A DNA stretch of 29,678 nucleotides from a virus. The stretch is from positions 1 through 29,678 of IMG/VR virus record IMGVR_UViG_3300036399_000778; one strand, written 5' to 3'. Below the pieces are notes generated by a model. The model had not been told where the DNA came from and ran no database searches. It saw nothing but the letters and a program-made list of their open reading frames with translations. The translations under genes were made by a program, and so were the position numbers. How positions within the stretch are numbered: position 1 is the stretch's first letter; each line of letters starts with the position of its first letter. Of the stretch, positions 18,010 to 24,642 are shown one piece after another.

Positions 18010-18313
18010 AGTTATTGTTATAGGGCTACTACTAATCACAGTAGCTTTTTTGTTATGGGAAAGACAAAGCTTAAGAAGCGGTAGTGAAGAGAAGTTTATG
18101 TCTTACATGGACTCTATGGAGAAACGCAACGAAAGTTTCCTTAGTAGGGTGGACTCATTATCTACACTTAAACATGAACAATTTAGTTATTATGAAAAAA
18201 TCAACCTCAAGTATGACACTATTCAGATTGCTCTTGATACTATGCCTGACATTGACGGCACCAAGTATCTACTCACAATCTCTAGACAGCTTACCGCTAA
18301 AGGAATTGAATAA
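17993..18313 (+). CDS. Rz-like inner-membrane spanin candidate
   Basis: The 106-residue protein has an N-terminal membrane anchor (IEVIVIGLLLITVAFLLW) and a periplasmic part predicted to be helical (MDSMEKRNESFLSRVDSLST, KINLKYDTIQIALD). Size, topology and position after a holin fit an i-spanin, which fuses inner and outer membranes at lysis with an outer-membrane partner. A second gene starts inside it in another frame, the classic Rz/Rz1 layout. The family is not recognised by sequence. Confidence 0.55.
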   Translation: MKNKIEVIVIGLLLITVAFLLWERQSLRSGSEEKFMSYMDSMEKRNESFLSRVDSLSTLKHEQFSYYEKINLKYDTIQIALDTMPDIDGTKYLLTISRQLTAKGIE

Positions 18314-18563
18314 TGAGTTTCTTAAGGGCATCAAGGCACGGGAACGTGTAGTTGTTCTTAAGACTATTATCCACCTGGATAGCCAGCAATTGGTTCTCTA
18401 CAAAGACTCAATCGTTCCTAGTTATCAACAGATGGTAGAAGTGTCTAAAAAAGAAGTCTATGACCTTAACAGAACCATTGACCGTAAGAACGCAGAGATG
18501 AAGTTCTACCGTTACGGTTTTATAGGTATGTCTATTCTAGCCATTCTTGGCTTTATTACTTAA
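18192..18563 (+). CDS. Spanin-partner candidate with signal sequence and C-terminal membrane segment
   Basis: The frame is open from 18084, but residues before MKKSTSSM look like an out-of-frame shadow of the previous gene, whereas 18192 gives a clean signal sequence (LFRLLLILCLTLTAPSIYSQ). The 123-residue product then has helical, charged segments (LNNEFLKGIKARERVVVLK, DLNRTIDRKNAEMKFYRYG) and ends in a hydrophobic segment, GFIGMSILAILGFIT. It begins 122 bases inside the i-spanin candidate in a different frame. The only Cys in the signal (LILC) is a poor lipobox, so it is either a cleaved membrane protein or an atypical lipoprotein. With a lipid anchor and a C-terminal membrane segment it would resemble a unimolecular spanin. 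Confidence 0.55.
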   Translation: MKKSTSSMTLFRLLLILCLTLTAPSIYSQSLDSLPLKELNNEFLKGIKARERVVVLKTIIHLDSQQLVLYKDSIVPSYQQMVEVSKKEVYDLNRTIDRKNAEMKFYRYGFIGMSILAILGFIT

Positions 18564-18566
18564 CCC

Positions 18567-19145
18567 ATGAAAAAACTTATATTCTTACTAGTATTCCTAA
18601 CCTCTGTGAGCATTTACGCCCAGAGGGATAGTGTGTTCATTAAAACCCCGATATACTCTTGCGTATACTCAGAGGTTCTCCAACAGCCTAAACGTGTGTG
18701 GTACACAGTACAATGCCCTACAGGAGCGTATCCTCGTAAGGGAATGGACTTCTACACTAACGATAGTGTGATTACTTCTGATGGAAAGGATTATGAAGCC
18801 AACGTATGGGACAAAGGACACTGTGCCCCGGCTGCTGACTTTAACTGCACAAGAGAAACTCTATGGCAGACGTTTTCGTATTTGAATTGTATTCTCCAGC
18901 ACGAGAAATTAAATAGAGGTGCTTGGAGATTGCTTGAAGCTTATGAGCGTCAACTAGCATTAACAAAGGTGGTGAAGGTACAAATAGATGTAATTTATGT
19001 TAAGAACGCTGTTAAACTACCAACAGGTGCTACTATCCCTACAGCCTTTAGAAAAACAATTAGCTTTGATAATAAAAAAGAAATCTATTACTTTGTAAAT
19101 GAAGCTCCGAGTTCAACAGACTTTAAGCTTTATTTAATAAAGTAA
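18567..19145 (+). CDS. Secreted DNA/RNA non-specific endonuclease (NUC1 family)
   Basis: A typical signal peptide (MKKLIFLLVFLTSVSIYA, cleavage likely after residue 18) precedes a His-Me-finger nuclease core: EANVWDKGHCAPAADF with catalytic H85 in a DKGH variant of the usual DRGH, and YLNCILQHEKLNRGAW with N107 and N116 in the metal-binding helix. The family cuts DNA and RNA without sequence preference, using magnesium. At 192 residues it is short but contains the whole core. It lies 3 bases after the spanin-like gene, so it is probably expressed late with lysis and exported to the periplasm. Likely roles are degrading released host nucleic acid or blocking incoming DNA; these are inferred. 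Confidence 0.8.
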   Translation: MKKLIFLLVFLTSVSIYAQRDSVFIKTPIYSCVYSEVLQQPKRVWYTVQCPTGAYPRKGMDFYTNDSVITSDGKDYEANVWDKGHCAPAADFNCTRETLWQTFSYLNCILQHEKLNRGAWRLLEAYERQLALTKVVKVQIDVIYVKNAVKLPTGATIPTAFRKTISFDNKKEIYYFVNEAPSSTDFKLYLIK

Positions 19146-19148
19146 ACT

Positions 19149-19382
19149 ATGGATTTACAAGCACTTAGATTTAAGATAAATGAATTTTATCTTGAGTCAA
19201 AAAATAGAGAGTATCCAAACTCTGTATTAGTTACTAACGAACAATATAAAGATTTCCTTAAGGAGATGTTTAGAGTTCCTGACTTCTCTGAGATTCCTGA
19301 AGGGATATTCATCACTTCGATTGAGGGACTTAAGGTTGTCTTCACAGAAGAACTAGAAGAACCTAGGGTACTAAAAATGTAA
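19149..19382 (+). CDS. Small protein of unknown function
   Basis: The 77-residue protein begins MDLQALRFKINEFYLESKN, is charged, soluble and mixed alpha/beta (EIPEGIFITSIEGLKVVFTEEL). It follows the nuclease by 3 bases and is the last gene of the plus-strand arm; its stop codon touches the hairpin terminator. No family is recognised and no cysteine or membrane segment is present. Confidence 0.6.
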   Translation: MDLQALRFKINEFYLESKNREYPNSVLVTNEQYKDFLKEMFRVPDFSEIPEGIFITSIEGLKVVFTEELEEPRVLKM

Positions 19383-19404
19383 AGGGGAGCGAACTCCCCT
19401 TTTT
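19381..19404. terminator. Bidirectional rho-independent terminator between convergent arms
   Basis: A 9-bp stem, AAAGGGGAG (19381-19389) with CTCCCCTTT (19394-19402), closes a CGAA loop and runs into TTTT on the plus strand. On the minus strand the stem ends in TTT, then ACATTTTT. It lies between the last plus-strand gene and the last minus-strand gene, so it probably ends both operons. Confidence 0.85.
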
Positions 19405-19408
19405 CATT

Positions 19409-19741
19409 TTACTTTTTTACTACTGTAGGACCACCGGTCATTTCAAAGAAAGCCTTAATCTCGGCTACTTCTTTCAACTCGATAGTGATTGGTTCACTGG
19501 TAACTTCAAACTTCTTGATTTTTACAGGAACTTTTTGCTTAGTTTGGGGATCAATCTTGTACTCGTACTCTACGGGATTCAACTTATCCACGTTACGATT
19601 TAAGATTACTGCTAAACCTTCCTTTACAGGGTAGGTCATAACTACTGAGTCCAGGTCAAATGAATAACCTGTCTCTGGCACGAACTCCATCTCGTCCTCG
19701 TGCTCTACTTTTTTCTTCTCTGTGTAATAGAATAATCTCAT
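19409..19741 (-). CDS. Conserved-looking small protein of unknown function
   Basis: The 110-residue protein starts MRLFYYTEKKKVEHEDEMEF and is strand-rich and charged, with a Lys-rich stretch (KVPVKIKKFEVTSEPITIEL). There is no signal, membrane segment or Cys. It is the last gene of the minus-strand operon; its ATG overlaps the upstream stop as ATGA (19738-19741). No family is recognised. Confidence 0.6.
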   Translation of the reverse strand: MRLFYYTEKKKVEHEDEMEFVPETGYSFDLDSVVMTYPVKEGLAVILNRNVDKLNPVEYEYKIDPQTKQKVPVKIKKFEVTSEPITIELKEVAEIKAFFEMTGGPTVVKK

Positions 19742-20097
19742 GATTTTTTGTTCTTGGGTTTGCTTGGGTAATGCTTACGCTTCTTCTTTACAGGCTCTTT
19801 GACTTCAGGTGTAGGCTCTTCTACAGGCATTTCCATCTCATAGACACCATCTGTTGTATCAGGAGCAACTAACTCAACCTCGACTACTTTAACAGGTTCT
19901 TGAACCTCAATTAAGTCTTCTTCTCTTACGAACAAGTCTGCTGGTGGGGGCTGAGGAGCTTCTGCTTGCAGTACTTCATCCATGATGTCATTGGCTGCTT
20001 CTTCGGTAGGACTAACTTCTGGACTATTTACGCTAAATGCTGCTATTAAAATAAACAGCAACACTATGAATCCGGCTAAATATAATACAACTTGCAT
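19738..20097 (-). CDS. Single-span membrane protein with acidic/proline-rich domain and basic tail
   Basis: The frame extends to 20247, but that part lies over the co-chaperonin-like gene; the ATG at 20097 gives a clean membrane protein of 119 residues. MQVVLYLAGFIVLLFILIAAF is the membrane anchor, followed by an acidic, Pro- and Val-rich region (AEAPQPPPADLFVREEDLIE, EMPVEEPTPEVKEPV) and a strongly basic end (KKKRKHYPSKPKNKKS). The layout suggests an extended, low-complexity arm with a charged tip. It is translationally coupled to the next gene by ATGA. Function unknown. Confidence 0.6.
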   Translation of the reverse strand: MQVVLYLAGFIVLLFILIAAFSVNSPEVSPTEEAANDIMDEVLQAEAPQPPPADLFVREEDLIEVQEPVKVVEVELVAPDTTDGVYEMEMPVEEPTPEVKEPVKKKRKHYPSKPKNKKS

Positions 20098-20107
20098 ATC
20101 TATAGTC

Positions 20108-20395
20108 TTAACTCCAGATGATTGAAATATCCATGTCTCTAACCATAATACGGTCAGCCCCATCGATGTGTAGGATTTCTGCATAGGCAAGTACACTTGG
20201 AGATACATACACAACGTCTCCGGTTTTGTAATCGGAAACCTCATCACCTACTGAAAAAACCTCAAGGTGTGTGTACTTCTTCATCTCTTCTTGCATTAAT
20301 TGCTCTTTGGTCTCTGGAGATAACTCTAGACCCAAATCATTGGTCTCAGGCTTGTTCAATAGAACTCTCTTGCCTTTAAGTTTGAATGTGCTCAT
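20108..20395 (-). CDS. GroES-like co-chaperonin
   Basis: The 95-residue protein follows the GroES pattern along its length: an opening strand KGKRVLLNKPE, a central EVFSVGDEVSDYKTGDVVYVS resembling the GroES VxAVG...VGDxVxF part, and an end, DRIMVRDMDISII, resembling the closing VLIMxESDILAI. The segment in the mobile-loop position (about ETNDLGLELSPETKEQLMQE) is not the GGIVL form of bacterial GroES. Known of phage examples such as T4 gp31: they replace host GroES on GroEL to fold the capsid protein. A TAATG overlap at 20393-20397 couples it to the upstream gene. Similarity is judged by eye. Confidence 0.55.
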   Translation of the reverse strand: MSTFKLKGKRVLLNKPETNDLGLELSPETKEQLMQEEMKKYTHLEVFSVGDEVSDYKTGDVVYVSPSVLAYAEILHIDGADRIMVRDMDISIIWS

Positions 20396-20661
20396 TATGT
20401 TGTTTCTGTTTTAGTTGGTTTAAATAATTCAAGTTCTGCCTGTCTTAACTCTAGTTGTTTCTCCACAAAGCGTTTTTCCATAAGGTGTGTTTCTTCAGCC
20501 ATAGCTAAATGCCTCTTATTCATAATTTGTGCTTCGAGATTTAATTTGTGAGTACGTTCAAAGTTACTAGTACTTTTAGTTATTTGCAATAGACTTGCGT
20601 AGCTAATTACTGTAGTTACTACTAGACTGATTGATATTACTATCAAATAGATTTCGTTCAT
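20395..20661 (-). CDS. Small membrane protein with helical cytoplasmic part
   Basis: The 88-residue protein has an N-terminal membrane segment (IYLIVISISLVVTTVISYAS) followed by a long charged helix rich in Glu, Lys and Gln (MNKRHLAMAEETHLMEKRFV, EKQLELRQAELEL), probably a coiled coil. It overlaps the dCMP deaminase stop as ATGA (20658-20661) and the co-chaperonin start as TAATG. It could be a membrane-associated scaffold or host-takeover protein. No family is recognised. Confidence 0.6.
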   Translation of the reverse strand: MNEIYLIVISISLVVTTVISYASLLQITKSTSNFERTHKLNLEAQIMNKRHLAMAEETHLMEKRFVEKQLELRQAELELFKPTKTETT

Positions 20662-21083
20662 AATTTTAATGTTTTAGGTTTATATTGGATTGCTTTTACT
20701 CCACAGTTACCAAGCAGCTTAATGCCTGCCTCATCTCTGTATTTGTTAATAAAGTAAACATTCTTAATGCCACTCTGGATTATAAGCTTAGCACATTCTA
20801 AACAGCATGAGTGCGTAATATACATAGTCGCTCCCTCAGTTGATATTGGTGACTTACAAGCCTTTGTAATGGCGTTAGACTCTGCGTGAAGGACGTAACT
20901 AAAGGTTACATCTTGTTCTTCACACTTGTTTGGCATATTAGTAGGGGTACCATTATACCCAAAGGATATAATGTTACCGTCTTTAACGATGATAGCCCCT
21001 ACTTTTAACCGTTCACAGTAGGACTCTTCGGCAACTCTCTTTGCTAAATCTAAATAAAGTTCTAACTTCTTTAATGCATTCAT
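20658..21083 (-). CDS. Deoxycytidylate (dCMP) deaminase
   Basis: The 141-residue protein has the zinc-dependent cytidine deaminase fold: HAESNAI (H66, catalytic E68) and CCLECAK (C94, C97) bind zinc, and FGYNGTP at 41-47 is typical of dCMP deaminases. The usual Pro before the first cysteine of PCxxC is Cys93 here. The enzyme converts dCMP to dUMP, feeding dTMP synthesis for phage DNA. It is joined by ATGA overlaps to genes on both sides. A general deoxycytidylate role is favoured over tRNA or riboflavin deaminases because of its small size and the GYNG motif. Confidence 0.9.
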   Translation of the reverse strand: MNALKKLELYLDLAKRVAEESYCERLKVGAIIVKDGNIISFGYNGTPTNMPNKCEEQDVTFSYVLHAESNAITKACKSPISTEGATMYITHSCCLECAKLIIQSGIKNVYFINKYRDEAGIKLLGNCGVKAIQYKPKTLKL

Positions 21084-21511
21084 AAATTATACCTATAGAT
21101 TTCTTTTGAGTGATCTATTCTCATAATTAAATCGGTGTGCAAGTTAGTAACTTTTTTGAATTCATCCGAATAGTTACTAGGAATCATATGCTTTAATTTG
21201 TAAAAATCGTCTTGGTATACGTGACCAATTTTAAATACAAGCATCCTGTGATTTTTAACTCCTACATCGTACCAGTCGTAGAAAGCCTGAAAACTAGATA
21301 CTTTCTCCTCTAGTGTAGCATAGAATCTAGCTGACGTGTCAAATAGAAATAAGATACAATTCTGATACCTGCACCTATGTCCGTAGTCATCTATGTAAAC
21401 ATTAACTAGACCTGACTCTACTAGCATAGGCAAAGAACCCTTGTTGAAAATAAGACCAGCAAATAACTTGCTGGTCATATTAAATCTATTTAAGTCCACG
21501 TTACTTTCCAT
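21080..21511 (-). CDS. Unknown protein, possibly a phage DUF of mixed fold
   Basis: The 143-residue protein is rich in aromatic residues (YIDDYGHRCRYQNCILFLF, AFYDWYDVGVKNHRMLVFKI) and shows alternating strands and helices. Two cysteines close together (HRCRYQNC) do not form a clear zinc motif. There is no signal or membrane segment. It lies between the PD-(D/E)XK nuclease and dCMP deaminase, overlapping the former by 11 bases and the latter by an ATGA. I do not recognise it. Confidence 0.6.
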   Translation of the reverse strand: MESNVDLNRFNMTSKLFAGLIFNKGSLPMLVESGLVNVYIDDYGHRCRYQNCILFLFDTSARFYATLEEKVSSFQAFYDWYDVGVKNHRMLVFKIGHVYQDDFYKLKHMIPSNYSDEFKKVTNLHTDLIMRIDHSKEIYRYNL

Positions 21512-22496
21512 TGTCTAACTTAGGCAAAGTTATTAACCTAAGACCTTCATTAATGTAATCCTCCATAGGGTAGTCCCACAGGTCATTCTCACTGTGCCAA
21601 GTAAAACGTCTAATGGCTTGGTCAAATCCCTCATACTCCTTACTTACCATCTTGCCACCAAATCTACCAAAGTTTAGAATCTCATGTCCGGCCTCAAATA
21701 CTAAAGGAGTTCCTGGACTAGTCTGACTCTCTACGATAAACTTAAACGGCTTAATTACGGTACAGTTATACTTCTGACAGTAATTGCCTAAGAACAAGCC
21801 CATAGTATAAAAAGATGCTTGGAAGTCATAACGAAGTTTCCAGAACATAGAAATCCAATTGGTTGTCTTTACGTTGGTAGTCTTGATATCGATAGGATAC
21901 AAATAACCCATCTCATTATCTACTACTAACATATCCAACAGACCTTTGCATGGTACTCCGTTGTACTCAAACTCAATTGGTACTTGGTAGTGTACGTCAT
22001 ACCTTTCGTTCTGTTGAAAGAACTTGGCTGTGTACCGGTGATTAAGGAGGCTGTCTTTAATAGCGTAAATCTGTACTAACTGCTGAGAAGTAATTACAGT
22101 CTTAGTCTCACCAGCTAATAATGCATCATAGTACTCCTTACCTTCTACCTTAAATCGCTCTATTACTTTCTCAAAGGAATCTCTTTTGAAGCCTACAGTA
22201 CTGTAAGCAATCTCTGCTGCTTCGGGATTACCTTTGTTTACGAACAGTTCCCATACAAAGTCACCCATCTGTCCTGTAGGTCTTTCTACGTTACTGATGT
22301 GGAATCTTTCGTGGAATACATCTTCTGACTGAGTGATAAGAATATCTACTGCATCCCCTACAACAATGTTTGCTTTAGGTTCGTCAAACTCTGTGTCGTA
22401 ACTAGAGTTCAGAAATTCTGTTGGGTGAATCAAAATTTTCTTTAGACGGCTTTGACTCACTGCCGTACTGTCCAGGTATGCTTGATCGGTTATCAT
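21501..22496 (-). CDS. PD-(D/E)XK exonuclease (RecB/RecE-like)
   Basis: The 331-residue protein starts like phage RecE/PDDEXK_1 nucleases with a SQSRLKKILIHPTEF segment (14-28). The catalytic core is GLLDMLVVDN (D188), PIDIKTT (D203, K205) and YDFQASFYTMGL (Q226, Y230), giving the D...DxK...QxxxY order of this nuclease superfamily. The earlier conserved His seen in many relatives (GxxxH) is replaced by VGDAVD. The likely role is resecting DNA ends for recombination or degrading host DNA, consistent with NinG- and NinB-like genes in the same operon. Its ATG overlaps the upstream stop as ATGA. Confidence 0.8.
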   Translation of the reverse strand: MITDQAYLDSTAVSQSRLKKILIHPTEFLNSSYDTEFDEPKANIVVGDAVDILITQSEDVFHERFHISNVERPTGQMGDFVWELFVNKGNPEAAEIAYSTVGFKRDSFEKVIERFKVEGKEYYDALLAGETKTVITSQQLVQIYAIKDSLLNHRYTAKFFQQNERYDVHYQVPIEFEYNGVPCKGLLDMLVVDNEMGYLYPIDIKTTNVKTTNWISMFWKLRYDFQASFYTMGLFLGNYCQKYNCTVIKPFKFIVESQTSPGTPLVFEAGHEILNFGRFGGKMVSKEYEGFDQAIRRFTWHSENDLWDYPMEDYINEGLRLITLPKLDNGK

Positions 22497-22678
22497 TTGC
22501 TGATTTCAATTAAAAGGGTAAAATAAAGCCAACCTATGTGTAGGCAGTAGCTTTTTGTCTTTGTTTTAGAATAACTAATAAGAGGGGTTAAATAGAAAAA
22601 TACGTAAGGGTAATCTCTTTGTCCGTACTTTTTCTTGTAAAAGTTATAAGCTGTAATTTCAGTCTTGCCTAAGATCAT
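22493..22678 (-). CDS. Small aromatic-rich protein, unknown
   Basis: This 61-residue frame fills a gap of about 160 bases that would otherwise be empty in a fully packed operon. Its stop overlaps the nuclease start as ATGA (22493-22496), and it starts 20 bases inside the upstream gene. The product is basic and rich in Tyr and Phe (YNFYKKKYGQRDYPYVFFYL, HIGWLYFTLLIEI) and might touch the membrane. No family is recognised; coupling is the main evidence that it is real. Confidence 0.5.
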   Translation of the reverse strand: MILGKTEITAYNFYKKKYGQRDYPYVFFYLTPLISYSKTKTKSYCLHIGWLYFTLLIEISK

Positions 22679-23039
22679 TGTACTCAGGTTTTTCTCTTAA
22701 CACATAGGCAAGGAACATAGCATTACACTGAATGTGTCCTACATGCTCAATGCCACTCTCTGGATCTACCAACTCACCCTCAAGTAACTTGTAGGTGTGT
22801 CTAAGCATACTTTCAATAATCTGAGAAACAGGCATACCTTTCTTCCAGTTATTCTTGCTGTACTTAAGGCAGCCATACTCTAGTACTCGTACCATAGGCT
22901 CAATAGACTTGTAGTCCACTAAAGACCACTGTACTTTACCTTGGTTGTAGCGTAGGGCTTGCTTGTCCCTCTCAATCAGTGCTTGAGTGAAGTCATCGAC
23001 TTCCTTCACAATCTCATCTTTAATCGACTTGTTTTCCAT
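22659..23039 (-). CDS. dATP/dGTP diphosphohydrolase N-terminal-type protein
   Basis: The 126-residue helical protein contains RYNQGKVQWSLVDYKSIEPM, LEYGCLKYSKNNWKKGMPV, LRHTYKLLEGELVDPESG and IEHVGHIQCNAMFLAYVL. This arrangement (a substrate-contacting GK start, a KYxxxNWxKG motif, then RH and D-x-x-x-G-x-x-H-x-x-H-x-x-x-N) matches the phage family named dATP/dGTP diphosphohydrolase, N-terminal (formerly DUF5664). Members are linked to clearing or reshaping purine deoxynucleotide pools. At this length it is a stand-alone domain. The substrate is not shown by the sequence. It overlaps neighbours by about 20 bases on each side. Confidence 0.7.
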   Translation of the reverse strand: MENKSIKDEIVKEVDDFTQALIERDKQALRYNQGKVQWSLVDYKSIEPMVRVLEYGCLKYSKNNWKKGMPVSQIIESMLRHTYKLLEGELVDPESGIEHVGHIQCNAMFLAYVLREKPEYNDLRQD

Positions 23040-23484
23040 AATCTTTAGTTGGTTCTGGGATGGTTACATCAAGAATGTTACGCCCAAATTCGATAACATC
23101 TTGGATAAATTTAAGTACCTCTGACTTCTTAGCTTTAGCTAGAGACATTGGTATCTTTTTGAATTCTCCTTCAAAGAGAACTTCTTCGTACAGGTACATA
23201 GTTTTAAGGATACTCATCGTCTCATCTTTAGTGAATGTAGTACCTTCTAGTTCCTCGAATCGTTCCTTGATAATAGGTAGAACCATACCATAGAAGTAAG
23301 CTAACTGAGGTAAAGTACGCTTAGAGTCTACTCTAATGATACTTATCTCTACGTTAACCTCTGGTTCGCCTAGCATCAATTCTGAGAAGTAAGATTGCAT
23401 AAGTTCCTTATCTACCTTGAGGTAGATATTGCCGTCGATATTCTTACTGAGTTTCCCCGGCAGGTGTATTCTCGTTACTGACAT
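23020..23484 (-). CDS. NinB/Orf-like recombination mediator candidate
   Basis: The 154-residue protein has a strand-rich N-terminus and an RTLPQLAYFYGMVLPIIKER segment followed by helical FTKDETMSILKTMYL. A basic R-[ST]-x-x-Q-x-x-x-x-x helix near the middle recalls phage NinB (lambda Orf) proteins, which bind single-stranded DNA and replace RecFOR. The match is by eye and partial. The gene lies in an operon with NinG-like and PD-(D/E)XK nuclease genes, which fits. The alternative is an unrelated phage family of similar size. Confidence 0.45.
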   Translation of the reverse strand: MSVTRIHLPGKLSKNIDGNIYLKVDKELMQSYFSELMLGEPEVNVEISIIRVDSKRTLPQLAYFYGMVLPIIKERFEELEGTTFTKDETMSILKTMYLYEEVLFEGEFKKIPMSLAKAKKSEVLKFIQDVIEFGRNILDVTIPEPTKDYGKQVD

Positions 23485-23743
23485 CTTGTTTTTCTAATTC
23501 TTCAAGTAATCTAAAAGCTAACTCTTCGTCTTTTTCTAGTTGACTCTTTAATCTATGCTTACCAAAAGCCAGGTCAATCTGTTTAATAAAAAAAGAGTTA
23601 GTGCCTTTAGCACTACTTATTGCTTTGTATAAGTCTGTGTTAACATACTCACGGATAAATTGGTATTGGAAGTTAAGGGCCTTCGCTAATAGGTAGGCCC
23701 TTCTCACATCCTTCATTATCTGTTCTTCAGTTGGTCTTTTCAC
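23444..23743 (-). CDS. Small helical protein, unknown
   Basis: The 99-residue protein is predicted to be almost all helix: MKRPTEEQIMKDVRRAYLLA, IREYVNTDLYKAISSAKG and a Glu/Lys-rich end (EELAFRLLEELEKQDVSNEN). It has no cysteine, signal or membrane segment. It overlaps the upstream gene by 17 bases and the downstream gene by 41 bases. I see no family signature; a small DNA- or protein-binding role cannot be excluded. Confidence 0.6.
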   Translation of the reverse strand: MKRPTEEQIMKDVRRAYLLAKALNFQYQFIREYVNTDLYKAISSAKGTNSFFIKQIDLAFGKHRLKSQLEKDEELAFRLLEELEKQDVSNENTPAGETQ

Positions 23744-24383
23744 CGTCTAACCTCTCCTTCTCACTTGCTAGGAACTCATCTAATGCTTTCTTTAACTCAT
23801 CTTTCTCCCCGTCAATCAGTGGTCCCCAATAGTCATCATCAAACTCTTCTAGAATATCTTCTAGGGTTTTGTAGTGACCATCATCAATCCAATTCATTAC
23901 GTCATCCCAAAAACATTCTGGGTTGTGCTTCTGTTGGAATTGACGATGACTCATTTGAACCTCATCAAAGTTTCCCTTAGCATCGATAGTGAATTCTCCC
24001 GCAAAATCCATCCCACCTTCCTCGTAAAAACCTTCGAGTTCTAGCTTAAACTCTTGTGCAAGTTTAATAAAGAAAGGTATTACAGGACTCCAAGCAGAAT
24101 CTCCACAGATAGTAAGTGAGCCATCTTCAGGATCTATATCAAACTCTGCTTCAAACCACTTAGAACCCCAGTCTAGGTAAACATCCCAATACTTAGTATC
24201 GTCTGGGTCTTCTTCTTTCCCCTCTACTTCAGGGAAAAACTGTGGATATATGTTTGACCCGCAACTGATATAGCTTCCTACACTATCTCCTTCTTTAGAT
24301 AAAAGAGTAACTATCGCTTGTAAGCGAGTCAGGTCCTTTTCAGAACCCGACCCACTAACATAGTTATAACAATGATTTGCCAT
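23727..24383 (-). CDS. Api92-like protein (DUF1281/ferredoxin-like fold)
   Basis: The 218-residue protein starts MANHCYNYVSGSGSEKDLTR, has a central DVYLDWGSKWFEAEFD and SLTICGDSAWSPVIPFFIKL, then FYEEGGMDFAGEFTI. This order (N-terminal xWCxNxVxxxG-like start, WGxKWxxxxx, TxWSPPxPxxxxL, then YxExGxxFxGxxxx) is that of the Api92/YubB-type DUF1281 family widespread on phages and plasmids. The C-terminal third is an extra, very acidic helical region (LEDILEEFDDDYWGPLIDGE). The family's function is unknown. It has the usual spacing, one base from the upstream stop. Confidence 0.75.
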   Translation of the reverse strand: MANHCYNYVSGSGSEKDLTRLQAIVTLLSKEGDSVGSYISCGSNIYPQFFPEVEGKEEDPDDTKYWDVYLDWGSKWFEAEFDIDPEDGSLTICGDSAWSPVIPFFIKLAQEFKLELEGFYEEGGMDFAGEFTIDAKGNFDEVQMSHRQFQQKHNPECFWDDVMNWIDDGHYKTLEDILEEFDDDYWGPLIDGEKDELKKALDEFLASEKERLDGEKTN

Positions 24384-24384
24384 G

Positions 24385-24642
24385 TTAAAATTGATGAAAC
24401 ATTAAAGGACCTCCTAGTGAAATTGACTCTTGTAGGAAGATAACACCTGCATCATTACCCTCATGGTCCCTACTAGCGTAGAAGCTGGTGCCGTCCTCCA
24501 TCCTAAATACAAGGAAGTCTTCAGTCCAACCCATTCCCTCTACCTCTTCTTCAGATGCATAGCGGATCTCTACAATTTTTTTGTCTTTAAGTAAGCTATT
24601 GGCTAACTCTAGTCTTTCTACTTGATTTTCTAACCTAGTCAT
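24385..24642 (-). CDS. Small protein of unknown function
   Basis: The frame opens at 24684, but the ATG at 24642 (MTRLENQVERLELANSLL) leaves only an 8-base overlap with the upstream gene and starts at a leucine-zipper-like helix, so it is preferred; 85 residues. The second half is a compact beta region (DFLVFRMEDGTSFYASRDHE) followed by GVIFLQESISLGGPL. No family is recognised. Confidence 0.55.
   Translation of the reverse strand: MTRLENQVERLELANSLLKDKKIVEIRYASEEEVEGMGWTEDFLVFRMEDGTSFYASRDHEGNDAGVIFLQESISLGGPLMFHQF

Noticed and set aside
18084-18191. Longer start for the second spanin-like gene
   Set aside because: The extra residues are Trp/Thr-rich shadow of the overlapping frame and would bury the signal sequence.
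20098-20247. N-terminal extension of the membrane-arm protein
   Set aside because: It overlaps the co-chaperonin-like gene on the same strand and has no family-like features; the ATG at 20097 begins directly with the membrane segment.
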